From Campylorhamphus procurvoides (lineage: Eukaryota; Chordata; Aves; Passeriformes; Dendrocolaptidae), in the NCBI GenBank assembly GCA_013396655.1, contig WBMV01003263.1:501609-565608 (forward strand): DNA of 64,000 nt. The letters are read 5' to 3'. Positions within the stretch are counted from its first letter, which is position 1; each line of letters opens with the position of its first letter. This document shows, piece after piece, positions 1 through 12,268 of the stretch. The notes under the pieces are model-generated. The model saw only the letters and a program-made list of their open reading frames with translations. It was not told the origin of the DNA and did no database searches. The translations under genes and the position numbers were made by a program.

Positions 1-1989
1 CACACTTGCGCTAACCACACAGCTCTACAGATTGCAAGAGCAGATGTTAGTGCTGTGGGATCAAGCTCGGTAGCCTCTTCAAGGAAAAATTCCTCTTAAT
101 TCAGGGATTTGTGCACATGGGGAATAAAGACTGGATCCAAAACTTAACACATGCACTCTTAAAAGCTGAGGTACACACGTAATGGAATAAACAGAAAATT
201 TAAGGCAGACCAAAAATACAACATGGACAGATAGCTCTGAGAAACAGCTTCAGAACACAGTGTCCAACAATTTTCCAAATCCCAAAATCCTCATGGCAGC
301 ACATCTGTAAACCCAGCTAGCTGTCACTAACCAGCAGTTTAACTCGAGCACAAGCTCCACACAAAGGCCTGAGCACCATCATTGTTCATGGGAGAGCAAT
401 GACTAAGGGAACTCAGACACAGGGGACAGAAAAGTGTCATGGGGAACTGTAACATCTGCATTTACAGTGGGCTTTCCTCAACTCCCCACGACTGCCCAGC
501 ATTCAGATATGTGTTGTGGACTGTCACAAGACCTTTTATAGTAACTTTACAGTCACCTGTAAAATGGGTACCATGAGGGCAGGAAAACTGAGTGAAGACA
601 AGTGCTTAACTATTCTGGGATGTTCAACAGTCCCCGCTGGAGAAGTTCAACAGGAGGCAAGATGATAATGGATTGTCTCCTTTCCTCTTTTGCTCTGTTA
701 CTAAAAATCGCTTTCAAATACTGGAGTGTAAGGATAGAGAGAGACAGAGGTAAGAGTATCTGGAGCAAATTATTAAGAAAAACACCTGAACCAAAATGAT
801 TTGCTGTTCAAGGAATGCTTTGTTGTGTATTTGCTTTTTTTCTTTTCTAAATCATTAGTATTACCAAATTTATTCAATTTTACCACGATGAAAATTTACC
901 TTTGCTGTTTAAATGACAAATTGGAGGAAAAGAAAAAATGAGCAACACATAAAGACTCCATCTGGAAATGCTTTTTGGAAATTAAAAGCATACTGTGCAA
1001 GAAGGGTTTATTTTCTGGCATGACACAACAGTGAAGTTTCTACTTCTCTTTTTTTTTTATAACTGGGGCCATGAGGCCAAAGCTTCTAAGAGTGCAAGAA
1101 CATGAGTACCTGTAAGGAGGCTACCACTTCAGAGCTCCTTCCATCATCACTACTGAAGTTTCATCCAACTGGTTTCCACAAGGACTGTCCTTACATGCAG
1201 GTGTGAGTACCTATCCCTTTATGTATTAAGCAACATCTACAGTGAGAAATAAATTCCTGCATGATACTTCAATACATATGCATAATGTCTCCATATAACC
1301 ATATGGAAAACCCCACCCGATGCAGATGATTTTTCATGGATACTCTTCACTGTCCCTGTAGGAAAAAACTCCTTCACTTATTACACCCCAAGTGCCAGAT
1401 CTACTCCCAGTTGTGAGAGGGCTTTTAGTTTGTAAGGGACTGACACAGCCCACTGGATGTAATATCTCCAACCACTCCCACTCCCAGACTCTGTTATTTC
1501 CAAGGACTTGGGTTGCTCACAGGCTCTAATGCTTATAAGTCTGCAAGGGCACCTTGGACATGCATTCAATTTATCCCCTTGCTCTAAGGGAATATGAACC
1601 TGAGAAAGACAGAAGGACACTTTCTGTCTTCAAGCAGAAGCAGTAGCAGCAAGCACTCAGACAAGGAGAGGGCAGCATTCCCAGAAGAGCTCCACTGTAC
1701 AAACTCTCATTCTTTCACAGAATCTCCTTTGATTGCATCTGAGGCAAAAATTAAGAGGATAAGAGAATTCCAGCAGTAACTCAGGAGGAAAAGCCAAATG
1801 AGTTTCTAGCTAAGAAAACAAGCCCACTGGTACTCCCCCTCATTACTAATCCCCCTCTAAATGCTGGATTGGCAGTGTATCTGTGAGTCAGTATTTTTCA
1901 CTGTCAAAATAATGGAAAGGCTAAAACAAGATCTGATTAAGAATAAAACCAAATTATTAGCATTAACTATTTACATCATTACAGAAAAC
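1..1989. other. Unique non-coding DNA, no gene seen
   Basis: This stretch has AT-rich unique sequence and short open frames on both strands, none resembling a known protein. A short GCA/AGC-rich run lies near 1,631-1,660 and T-runs near 835 and 1,050. A 79-codon open frame on the - strand (1,381-1,620) has an odd CPRCPC motif but no splice or family support. I see no promoter, CpG cluster or RNA gene. Confidence 0.7.
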
Positions 1990-2792
1990 TGAGCTTGTCA
2001 GACTAACCTGATACCTCTGACTTTATGATATTAAAAGTTTGGTTGATACACATAATAAAGTCATTGCAACATGCTTAGACTCTGTAATATATTATGGTTT
2101 CTGCAATGCATTTGACTTGGTACTGAATGACATTTTGATTAAGATATAACAATAAAAATAAACTCAGAAGACATTAAACATATCAAACACAAGATAAATG
2201 ACAACTCTCAAGCACAACAGTAAATGTGAAACACTTATCATGTAGATATGCTTCAAATGGGATTCTGTAGGGACCTGTTCTCAGCCCAGTGCTATTTAGC
2301 ATTTTTAGAGTAACCTGGAAGAAAGCATGAAATCAATATGCATGGAGCCTGGAGATGATACAAAGCCAAGTTCGAACAGTGATGAATAACAAAGAATATG
2401 AGACTGATAAAAAGTCAAAAGACTGCTTGACAAGTGATACATAAAAAAAGAAGTATGTTCCAATAAGGAGAAGAATACGAGGTCATAAATCTAGAAGCAC
2501 AAGGGGCAGGCCTTACTTACAGGACTCTGATGTAGGAGACAATAATCTTGGGAAAAAAAGCCACATCATCAGAGATGATCAGCACAGAAAATAACAAAGA
2601 TCACATACAAAACAGTATACTTGGTTGTATAAACATATTATTTACTCAGGATAGAAAAGTTCTGGTATCTCTGGTCCATCATGCAATGCTCTCAATTTAG
2701 AAACTACCTTGAAAACTGGAAAGCTCACAAGAGCCACAAGAATCAGGAAGATTCTGGAAAAACACATTTAAGTAAGAGATTAAAGATTCTTT
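1990..2792 (+). mobile_element. Degraded CR1/L3-type LINE fragment, reverse transcriptase part
   Basis: This is an old, truncated non-LTR retrotransposon relic. The frame is broken throughout, but short stretches keep the order and spacing of the CR1/L3 reverse transcriptase. At 2,102-2,143 the translation CNAFDLVLNDILIK matches the family pattern KAFDTVPHDILI. At about 2,271-2,318 GPVLSPVLFSIF matches GPVLFNIF. At about 2,354-2,366 GDDTK keeps the catalytic ADD core. Farther on, nucleotide similarity continues through the family's region for the connection domain and ends near 2,790 in sequence like its AGAATGAT...GGAGAAACA segment. No 5' end, 3' tail or target duplication is visible. The high divergence suggests an insertion older than the other CR1 tails here. 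L3 versus ancient CR1 cannot be settled by eye. Confidence 0.75.
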
Positions 2793-3049
2793 CAGTCCAA
2801 TACACACATTGTCTGTATTAATAAAAATTAATTATTAAGAGTAATAGAAATGTGCTTTAGTATAAGGAATAACTTTAAAGGACACTTCTCATGCCCTAAT
2901 AAAGGCGTATTTGGGCACCTTTATTCAGAATGCAATGGTTTCATTTGAGTAGCTTAATTAAATAGTGAATCAATGTTATTTTAAGAAGCCCTTCAAATTA
3001 CATCTCCTTATGGATCCCCTAGAAATTCAAAACATTGTCACAGATTTTA

Positions 3050-3106
3050 GATCACAGAATATTCTGGGTTGGAAGGGACCCACATGGATCACTGAGCCCA
3101 ACTCAA
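3050..3106 (-). mobile_element. CR1 LINE 3' tail fragment, reversed
   Basis: The + strand reads ATCACAGAATATTCTGGG then TTGGAAGGGACC, which is the reverse complement of the avian CR1 3' end (GGTCCCTTCCAACCC followed by ATTCT-type octamers). Only about 57 bases remain, so this is a heavily 5'-truncated copy, as is usual for CR1. It lies 260 bases beyond the older LINE relic but in the opposite orientation, so it is a separate insertion. Confidence 0.8.
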
Positions 3107-3182
3107 TTATTAAGATGATTATATAAAGATGAGAACTGTCAGGTGATACATCCTTCTAATACCTGGAAATTTATATCTTCTA

Positions 3183-3247
3183 AATAAAGGTCAAACTTTA
3201 AAAAAAAAAAAAAAAAGGATAAAAAGAAAAAAAAAGAAAAAAAGGCA
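3183..3247 (+). repeat. A-rich tract preceded by AATAAA
   Basis: An AATAAA at 3,183-3,188 is followed 12 bases later by a run of 17 A (3,200-3,216), then an impure A-rich stretch to about 3,247. This resembles the end of a polyadenylated transcript copied into DNA, but it could equally be a simple A-rich repeat. I cannot recognise the roughly 75 bases upstream as any gene 3' end. Confidence 0.6.
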
Positions 3248-5022
3248 CAAAAGCGACAATGGAGTCAGGATGGCAGGAGAGTCTCCATCACTAAAAAGGC
3301 ATTCACTGGCACCTGATTCCTTCCAAAAGGATGTCCTATAAGATCAAATGTGATTTCATTTAAGCCCTATATAATGGAGAGCAGACCAGGTTTTGGTGGT
3401 ACCTTTTGGCTTGATTATTTAGGTATTAGCTCAAAAATTCAATTCTGTATTTTTCCAAAGAACGCCCTTGAATGTGACTGTGCCTTCTGGTCTGGTAACA
3501 TGGCACTGGAGATTACCAGGCACTGGAGGCCCAAAATAGGATGACCAATTTAATTTCATTTTGAATCTTGCAACAATCCTCCAGGAATAAAATGTGTAAT
3601 CCAATAAGCCACACAAATCTCAATAGACTAATCACATTATTTTAAGCCCTTTTTAATCAACTTAAATTATTTCTTCATTAATCACATTTATGCCGATTCA
3701 AATCAACCCCAATCCTTAAATTTAGCAATGAAGTTACAAAACTCAATAAATTCAAGTGATGAATCTGGATTAATGGGAACGTCTTTAAAATTCCAATTGC
3801 TATTCATAATTGAATTATTAAATAGGTTGAGATAAAATACATAAAGCTGAATATGAAGTATATGGGCAAGACAGAGCACTGTTTTATCTGCCTATAATGC
3901 ACTTGGGGGTGACATTTTGCCTCGAGCATTCTATCTAAAGGCCCCAGCTTCCTGTGAGAGAGAAAAGTGACTTGCAACATACCCAACAAATGCATCAGCT
4001 CCTCTGAGGAGACTGTTTTATCAGTTAAGGAAGGCGCCCTTGAGGTGTAGGAGTTTTCCAGCTGGCGTGCAGGCTCTCCGTGGGGTACAGGCACCACCTC
4101 CACAGGAACCCACAACACAGATCCTCGTGGAGCTCTGGCACTGCCCAGCTCACCCAGCATGGGTGGAGGTGTGATCCACGCCCCTGCACACGTGCCATGC
4201 CTCTCCTGTTTGTGCTTCACTAGCTCTTATCACCGAGCTTCATCACAAAGCAAGGATTAGGGAAAACTTTCTGATCACTCCTCTACAAAGTACATCAAGA
4301 TGTGTCTCTATGTACCCACAGGCTCAAAAATTCCTGAAGTATTTTACTCCCACCTATAGCCCTTTAGCTGTGCATCTATGTGCCCAACGCATACCATCCA
4401 TGCTCCCTCAGCATCCTCGGGCTGAAACACCAGGTGCAGGTATAAATCAAATCACACCTGATGGTATCTGAGCAGTGCCAAGCCTCGAAACGTGCTAAAG
4501 GACTTGGCAGGGCTAAAACTAACATACAACTGAAAGAATTATTTCAGTGGTCTACTTAGCAACGGTGTGACAAATTAAACATCTCCCTTACAAGCAAAAC
4601 ACAGATTTCCCCATTAATTCAAAGGAAGAAAGTATTCAAGAGACAGCTGTGGTAGCCTCATTATGTGCCTCTCATACATACGCATAGTCCAAATTTTTAC
4701 CAATGCAGACACTGAATGCTTGCATTACTCATCAAAATAAGTAGTAAATTATGCAGGTTACAAGCATTTTGATAACCTGCGAACTGCAGCATCATAAACA
4801 TCCAATTTATTTAAAGAATACCTGATTTGCTATGGTGATGTGCTACAATTTTTAATCACATTTCTTCAAAACTATCCACCTTCAAGGGCACAGCTCTCCT
4901 ACTTCCCAGAGTCCAAGACTCAGGGAGAGAAAAATCACTTGCTTGCTTTGGTTTGTTGTTTTTTTTTGGTTTTTTTTTAAACAAGTAAAGGAATGCAATT
5001 ATAATGTAGCTTTATTCTAGTC
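3248..5022. other. Unique non-coding DNA with TAAT-rich patch
   Basis: No gene is seen. From about 3,595 to 3,830 the sequence is AT-rich and packed with ATTA/TAAT cores (about 11 in 235 bases by hand count), which is the look of many developmental enhancers but also of plain AT-rich DNA. A 138-codon - strand open frame at 3,804-4,220 overlaps it and resembles nothing known. T-runs occur at 4,959-4,978. Confidence 0.6.
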
Positions 5023-5045
5023 ATATATATATATATATATATATT
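5023..5045. repeat. (AT)n microsatellite
   Basis: There are about eleven perfect AT dinucleotide units, likely polymorphic in length. Confidence 0.95.
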
Positions 5046-5241
5046 TGCTAAGTAAGTATAAATCCTTTTCCTTACAAGTAAATTAGCTGCATGCCTGAAT
5101 ATTACAATCCCTTGAGTTTCGCTTACCACATGTATTTTTACAGTTTATCACCAACCAGATGTAATTGCTTCCATCCAGTTAATATTTACACATTATGAAT
5201 TAGTGGCTATAGGTGTATCAAAAAATATCTGAATCCTAACC

Positions 5242-5276
5242 ACAGTATAATTATACTGTATTAGATTATACTGTAA
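5242..5276. repeat. Perfect 18-bp palindrome plus third arm
   Basis: Positions 5,242-5,259 read acagtataattatactgt, a perfect palindrome. The half-site TTATACTGTA recurs at 5,267-5,276, so either right arm could pair with the left one. The structure is small and I see no transposon ends with it. Confidence 0.85.
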
Positions 5277-8200
5277 CTGCAGCATAACTTAGTACTTAAG
5301 TAAGATGGTAACATCTCAAATTGCCAATAGTTTTATACAGTTGCAACACAAAGAAAATGTCAAGCAAGAATAAAAGTGTTGGATTTGCTACCATAGAAGT
5401 GGAAGCCAGGAGGAAGACTCCTTAGGAAACACTATCTGCTCTGGATTTGTCTCATGCTTTCCATAAGACTAAAAATGTTTCTGATGCACAAATCTCAGTA
5501 TTTTCCAAAAAAGGCAGTTTTTGCCAGGGTTTCCATCCTTGCCCTTGCCTGGGGGTGATATGGCAGAAAAGGGGGCATCTAGCAGAAGAGACAGGAGCAG
5601 CTGGGCCAGTGGTTTGGGGAAGATTTTTGTTCTATGAGGTCCAAGCTTTGTATTTGCCTTGTTGAGGACGGAAAGCCACAGACCCTGTTGCTAAACCACA
5701 AGCTTCCCTTATCTTGCATAGTTATCATTAACACCAACACCACCCTCCTCAGAGCAACTCAAGTGGAACCTAAAAGGCATCCCTTACACACTGGCCATGT
5801 TTAATTTTGCAAGTGTGAACAAGTGACAGCAGGAGAGTGGCCTTAGTGAGCAACAGGAACCACTTTTTTATGGAGAACAAAGAGCTCAGATCTCACAGTC
5901 CAGTCAATGGGCCCTTTAAAATAGATTATGATTCACAAGAACTGTGTGATTGAGCTGTTGCTCATTTTAAGCTTTACTCTTACAAACACACACACGTTTA
6001 GTCCCCATGGCCACACTGTTCATTTGTTAATATCCTATTTAGATTAAAATAAGTGTGACTGGGCATTTGTTCATCCAACATCTCCTCAAGTCCTTTTTAA
6101 ACACCAGTGTTCAGACTTTTCAAGACTTTTAAAGCTAATCCCTCCCATCAGGGAAACAGATTCTAAATTCAAGAGTGTGGTTTTTACAGAAGCACATACA
6201 GTGAAAAATAAATTTTAAGGAAAAGCCTTTTTTGTTCTTCTAAAAACATTAATTCCTTCTTTTCTTTTTTCTCATTATTTTTCATCAGTTCCTTTAGGTG
6301 GATGTATAAGCAACAAATGCTCCCCAACACATTGCTCAGAGATAAATAAAGGGTAAAAGAATACATCTCTATTCACCTGCAGGATTTGTCTAACTCTTGG
6401 AAAAAAGACACCAAAGGTGAGAAAAAAAGCACCCTGGCCAGAAGTCAGCAGCAGAGAGTGCCCCAGGCCCAGGGGAGCACACTCATTCTGAGAACGGACT
6501 GCTCCAAATCCACCACACTTAGGAGAAGCCAACTTTTTTGCTCCATTTTTACAAATTACACTGTTTTTTTCTAGCTGGTGGCCTCAGGAATATCGTATTA
6601 TTGTAAATCTGCCATTTAAGATTTTTTTAATATGTCTGTCTTTAAATGGAAGATTAAAAAGGACAATAATTTAAAAATTATATAGTGTGCAGAAAATTAT
6701 AGAAATCATTTACTTTGCTCATGAGCTTTCCATTTCAAAGCTTTTCATGAAATTTCTAGTCTTAACCCTAAAATAAAGCTTTAAGCAATGAAGGGCCAAC
6801 ATATTTCATATCTGTTTAATTATAGTAATGAAGACTTTCGTGATGTATTTAAAAGAACTACAGTCTAATCAGGGCTGTATCCAGAGAACTGCTTTGTTGT
6901 ACCCAGGAGAATTTGTCTGTCTTAATTAAGGCTCCTCTCTCAGACACAGAACATAGCGACTCTTTCATCTGAACTACCTTATGTAATTGCACACCAGCTC
7001 TACTTACTGCATACAGCATACATTGTTTTCAGTGCAGCTTCTAACACTGTCATCGTGCTTCCTAAAGCAAAGCTACAGAAAACATAAAAAGCAGTCTACA
7101 AAACGTCCTTGTGGATGGTAAATGGTACTCATGTGCTCCTGTCTCGTAGTTCAGCAACAAGGGCAGCAGTAAAATATGAATGCCCTAATGCTCATATTGA
7201 TCCAAATCAGATTTAATTCTCTTAATTCAGACAAAGCAATTGTTCTTTACTTACCTTAATGTAATGAAAGTCAAATCTAGCCCACAGGGGCAATGTAGGA
7301 GATTCATGAAAATCTCCTTTCTTAACTGTACCATATTTGCTGTATATACTATTTTAAGGTATATTTGGAATCAGGAGAACAGTACAGAACACTGTAGCAG
7401 TACCAGATACTTTACCGGTAGATTAACAAAAATTAAATCTTTCAAGAACTACCACAGACACTAAACTCCACAGCTTACTAATTTTACTGGGGTTTGTATC
7501 TGCTCTTGTCTGATTCAGAATCAATATTGAAACCTACGGAAAATATTTTTCCTCCTTATGCCTATGCATGAACAAAATTATTTTTTTTTCCACACAGTGC
7601 TTTCCTTTGGGATCATTATTAACTGAGAGAAGAAAAACAGTCAACTCTTTGTATGCAGTAAAGTTGCAAACAATTTTTTTAACTACGTACATTGGAAAAT
7701 GATAAATTTCTGACTCATTTTCCAAAGACTATTAGCTGTCAATGAGTTCTTCAGCTAGCAGGTAAATTGAGGCCCATCAGATACTCTGTAATTGCTGAAT
7801 ATTCTCTATTGATCAAAGCACACTGCTGTAGCTCAGCAAAATAAAATGGCATTACTACCTTCATGAAAAATGAATGCTTCACCCTGCAACCATTTGCCGG
7901 TATTTTAAAAATCAAACACTGATTTAAGAGCTCCAAGTGGAGTGTGGTCATTCATCAAGCACTGTGCACCACCACACTGACACAGAGATTTTGGTTGTAA
8001 GGTGGGCATAACCCAAACTCAAAGTGGTTCCTTCCTAAACTCTCACAGAAAACTATTTTCTCCTAAAAATAAGAACATGCTCAAGAATAAACTTCCGTGC
8101 AACGTTAGAAAAATGTATGAAATTATGAAAACACCCCATCCAGAAAGTAGCCAAGATACTAAATTACAAAGGACAAATTCTGAAGGAGTCTGAATAAATC

Positions 8201-9109
8201 CTTTGATTTCAGGGTCAACACGGCTATCGGAAGTGAAAGTGATGCAACCAAACCAGTGAAGAACTGAAGGCTAGAATATTTTCCCAGTATGAACTGAGCT
8301 GGGCTGTTACCTTCTACAGTTCATGGCTTACTTTTGGTGACACAATCATTCTGGATACCTTAATGCTAAACCTGGAGCTTCCTCTTTCTCTGCTACCTGA
8401 AAACACAGGGTTTGAACTCGAATTCTGGGATCCAAGTAGGCAAACATACAGGACTGAGTATGAGGCAGGTTTTGCTTGCATCCCATTTCCAAAAAGCTCC
8501 AGTACAGATGTCACTTTTATAGACTCAGAGGTACTTATATATCACCTACTGAAGCAACAGATCTGATTCCAGAGTAACACTGACATAAGCAGTTCAGTCA
8601 CTTTGCTTTGCATGAAGCATAGATCTGATGACACATCCCCAGCTCTTGCTGAGTCAATGAAATGTTTAACCACAGATCTACTGTATTCAGTGAAACTTAA
8701 AAGAAATTTTAGCGCTTTGCTGATCTCAGAGACTCACCCACAGTCATGCAGGAAACAGAGGGCAGAGGAGCTGTGAACGGCGCTGACACGTTGTAATACT
8801 GAGCCACAAAACCACCCCTCTGTTTTCAGAGATTGCTTGAGCTCTGTATCAAACCTACATGTTTTGTGAATCACATCCTCATGGTTGGAATGTGGCAGCA
8901 TGCAGTAAAAATAAGTCAAACAGTTGTCTTGGTAAAATAAGATGTTTCTTTGCAAGTGTAAAAAAGATACCACACACCATTCCCAAGTGTTCTTTCAACA
9001 AGATAGATTGGTATATATCCAGGGGAGAGAAATCAGGCTACAAACCGGAAAGATAATGCTTTTAATTTCTGACCATAAACATAATCTGAGGGCAGGTAGG
9101 AGACATGGG
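5277..9109. other. Unique non-coding DNA, no gene seen
   Basis: This is AT-rich unique sequence. From about 6,590 to 6,960 it is repeat-free and AT-rich, of the kind often conserved in vertebrate non-coding DNA, but conservation cannot be judged from one sequence. A T-run followed by CACAG at 7,579-7,599 mimics a splice acceptor without any coding frame behind it. Open frames are at most 85 codons and unrecognised. Confidence 0.65.
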
Positions 9110-9177
9110 CTTGAAACCTCTTAACCTAAACTGTACGCCTTTCACCACAAGTTTCCCAATAATTAAGATATAATAAA
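9110..9177 (+). mobile_element. Possible MIR-like SINE relic
   Basis: The stretch shows, in order and with family-like spacing, an ACCTCTTAACCT block, a GTTTCCCAAT block and an AT-rich block with TATAATAA. This parallels the MIR core CTTAACCTCTCTG, CAGTTTCCCCATCT, AAAATGGGGATAATAA. The similarity is weak and judged by eye; it could be chance. Confidence 0.3.
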
Positions 9178-12100
9178 CAGTTCAGTTTGGGCAATACCAA
9201 ATGTTGGTTTCTTACTTCAATGTTTCAGTGTCATTGTTTTTCCTTCTTGTAATTGAGTGTACTCATTTGTGTAATACCACAAAATATACACAGAATTCCC
9301 CCATTAACTCTTCCATTTACTTTCTATACACTTATACAGTGACAACTTGAAAAAATGTTTATTCAGCAGAGCCTTGTGCTGAGCTGGTCCCATAGAAAAC
9401 CAAAACCAGGTTCACAAGCAGCTCATATGCAAAGTCTCACAAAGAAAATGACATGCTGCCCATAGTTTAATCAGAATTTTCAGACACAGAAAATGTGTCA
9501 AGTTTACTAGAAGCAGGTGTTTATTCTACAGGGAAGAATGAGACTAAAAGGCCTGGAAAATCTTTCCATCATTTCCTATTTAGGCCTGTGCAAAGACACA
9601 GACAATGTTTGGCAAATAGATGTATTTTAAATACACATCCTGGACATGTTTGTACTCCATCTGTGACTAACATGGGGAATTGAGAATAAGCTGTGCTAAG
9701 TCCTGTGGCTTGAGACAGGACACATGGATATGAGCGCACAGGCACAAAAACCCAGCTGTGTGAGCACACATCACACACTGACACACATCTAAGACAGAGC
9801 TGTCAAGGGATTTCAGCACCTCCTTTCCAAGTGCAACCTGTAAAATTATGACAAAACTTGGTACATTCTGAGCCATTTCAAGAGCAAACATTTTCTCCAC
9901 CCTCCTCAAAGCCCAGAGGGCAATCATGTCTTGCAGGGATGATTATACAGCATCCAGAAGGGGAAAGGGAAACAGAACATGAGAACTTCATCTGAGAAAA
10001 ACTGGGAAAACCAGCAGGATTATACCAAAGGAGCAACTAGAGCCCCATCAGGCAAACATTGCTACTGCCTGGATTAATCAGACAGAGCTGTTCCTGAAAA
10101 CAATATATAAATTGACATTAGTTCAGTCTGCATGTATAATATCAATTCAGTCTCATTTTTCATACCAAATTACATCAGACTTTAATTAAAATCTTTTAAC
10201 TGAAAAATTAAAATGTCAGTGGTGATGCACAGATGCTGCTGAAGAGATTTACCTTCTCCCTAATTCAAATAAACAAAAAAAGGAGGAAATACCTAAGAGT
10301 AAGAGTTTCCAGTGATACTCTGCTCAGCCAGCAGCAGGGACTGGCCACTGAATTAATGTTCCAGAGTTTAATTTTCTTTCTAAACTTACCTCTTGCTGCC
10401 AGTTACGTGCCTGCAGGATCAGGGACTACCCAGCTGAACTCTATTAGTCAAATAGCAGGGGAATGTAAAAGCAAACAGCTCCTAAATGCAGTATAATAGT
10501 AATAGTACATTAATCAGAAAACTCCAAACAGCTTTTTCACTCATCAGGCAAAAGATGGTCCCTTAGCAAAACCGAAGCCTTGAACTGCACTACCACCCCA
10601 TGCAGACACATGCAGGTGTGTGCTTATCTGCCTCAGCCTCCCCCAGAATTTGGGTAAGACTCAAACAACATGGCAGAACATCATCTTCCACCTCTCCAAA
10701 AATACTGACCAGTAGGTTTCAGTGGAAGAGGTGATAACAGAGGAGCCATGCAGCACAGTACCCATTTTCCAGAGCCACTGCTCTAATGAAGCCCAACTCC
10801 ACTTCTTCCACTGCTAATTGCTTTAACGAGCTAACATGAGGCCTGCATCACTCTTCTCCAAAGCTACTCTTTCTGAAGTTTCCAGAGGTTCTTATGTTTG
10901 GTTCAAATGAGTCAAAGTTACAAATTTTGTCCACCTCAAACCAGTCACCAGCTCCAGCCCGAATTTCTAAGTGCACACAAGTTTTGGGTCCAGCACCATA
11001 CACAGCTGGGCTCTACTGATGCTGCTGGCCATTTGCTGAAACTTTCTCTGATTCCACAAATAAAGCACATTCCATGACAACTTCATTTTCTAGATACAAA
11101 ATAAATAAAAGAGACAATAAAATGTTGCAACTTGGAATGTACTCTTACAGTGAATGGGGAGCCCTTAGACAGAGTGGGAACATAAATAAAAATGAAGGCA
11201 TGAGTCATAGAGGGCAAGTCAAAGGAAAAAAATTGGGAAGAAGAATAGCAAGAATTCTGATACACAGGAAGAGGGTGAAAACATTACAGATACCAGACAG
11301 AAGTTGCAAACAGGGGCCCATGTAGAAGTGGCTGTCAGGCACAGGCACCAAACTCCAGAAGCAGACAAGTTAAAGAGCTTCTGACACCTTGTTCAGTTCA
11401 CCTTTCCATCCTCATTAAAAAAGCACCTGAAAAAGGAAACCTTCATTCCCCTGGGAGCCCATTTACTTCTCAACAAATGTTACTGAGAGTTGCACTGTTG
11501 ACGTCAATAAAAGGAGGGTAAGTTTAATCACTGGAGCTAGCTTTGGGTCGCTGCTTTGATGAGGATTTGCTGCTCAAGCTGCTAATGGTTTGAGCCTCAT
11601 TTTGTGGTAATCTGTGTTCTCGGTTACTATATTTATTCCCCATTCCTTGCTGCTGAGGTATCTAACATCACTGTACCTGTCAGGTGCTGGGAACTGAAAC
11701 TGTTTCTCTGCAGTATTAAAAAGGCCAAAAAAAGAAAATGGATATTACTAATGGTCAGTGTCAGTGCTGATGTTTGTAGAGAATATGGCAGTTCCATAGA
11801 GCTGAATTACATTACATATTTGCAAATGGCACTTTGCACTGAACAAGAAATACTCTTCTCCTTAGCTGAGTCTTGCTGTTAAAACAGATCTGCCAGGAAA
11901 AAAACAAAGAATAGAGGTTGGAATGGAAAAAAAGCCAGGCTGATGTACTCAGCTGTCTGCAGAGCACAGGCACATCCCCACCAACCCCTCCAGCCACTGT
12001 GCTGGGGTGTGCACCACACAGCCGTGCACAGCAAAGACTCAGGGTGCAAAAGGTGATCAGCAGTTCTCATCTTCAAGACTAAAGGTCAAACTGAATCAAC

Positions 12101-12242
12101 CCCTCCAGCAGGCCGGCCAGGCAGCACAGTGATGCTCAACATGTCACTGCTTCACCAGCAATGGCTCTGCCCTAACCTGCCAACAAACCCAAGCATTTTG
12201 TACATGACTGGTTCTCCTACTGCTTGTCTTCTGCAGCCCCGA
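9178..12242. other. Unique non-coding DNA, no gene seen
   Basis: There is no supported gene. Small items are a CA-rich stretch around 9,715-9,790 and an 8-base TGACGTCA at 11,499-11,506. GC rises after about 11,930 without a CpG cluster, so I see no promoter-like island. Confidence 0.65.
11499..11506. promoter_or_regulatory. Perfect CRE-type octamer TGACGTCA
   Basis: This is the canonical palindromic CREB/ATF site with an intact central CpG, in a region where CpG is rare. Flanks (GTTGACGTCAAT) also resemble the core of the old CATTGACTTCAATG repeat seen elsewhere in the window, so it may be a chance mutation of that. No promoter is visible nearby. Confidence 0.25.
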
Positions 12243-12268
12243 GGTGGGTTGGTGGGTTGGTGGGTTGG
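12243..12268 (+). repeat. Short tandem repeat (GGTGGGTT)3GG
   Basis: Three perfect copies of an 8-base unit are present. The evenly spaced G-tracts could form a G-quadruplex on the + strand. Confidence 0.9.

Noticed and set aside
7579..7610. T-run plus CACAG as a splice acceptor
   Set aside because: No coding frame or donor site follows; T-runs like this are common in the window.
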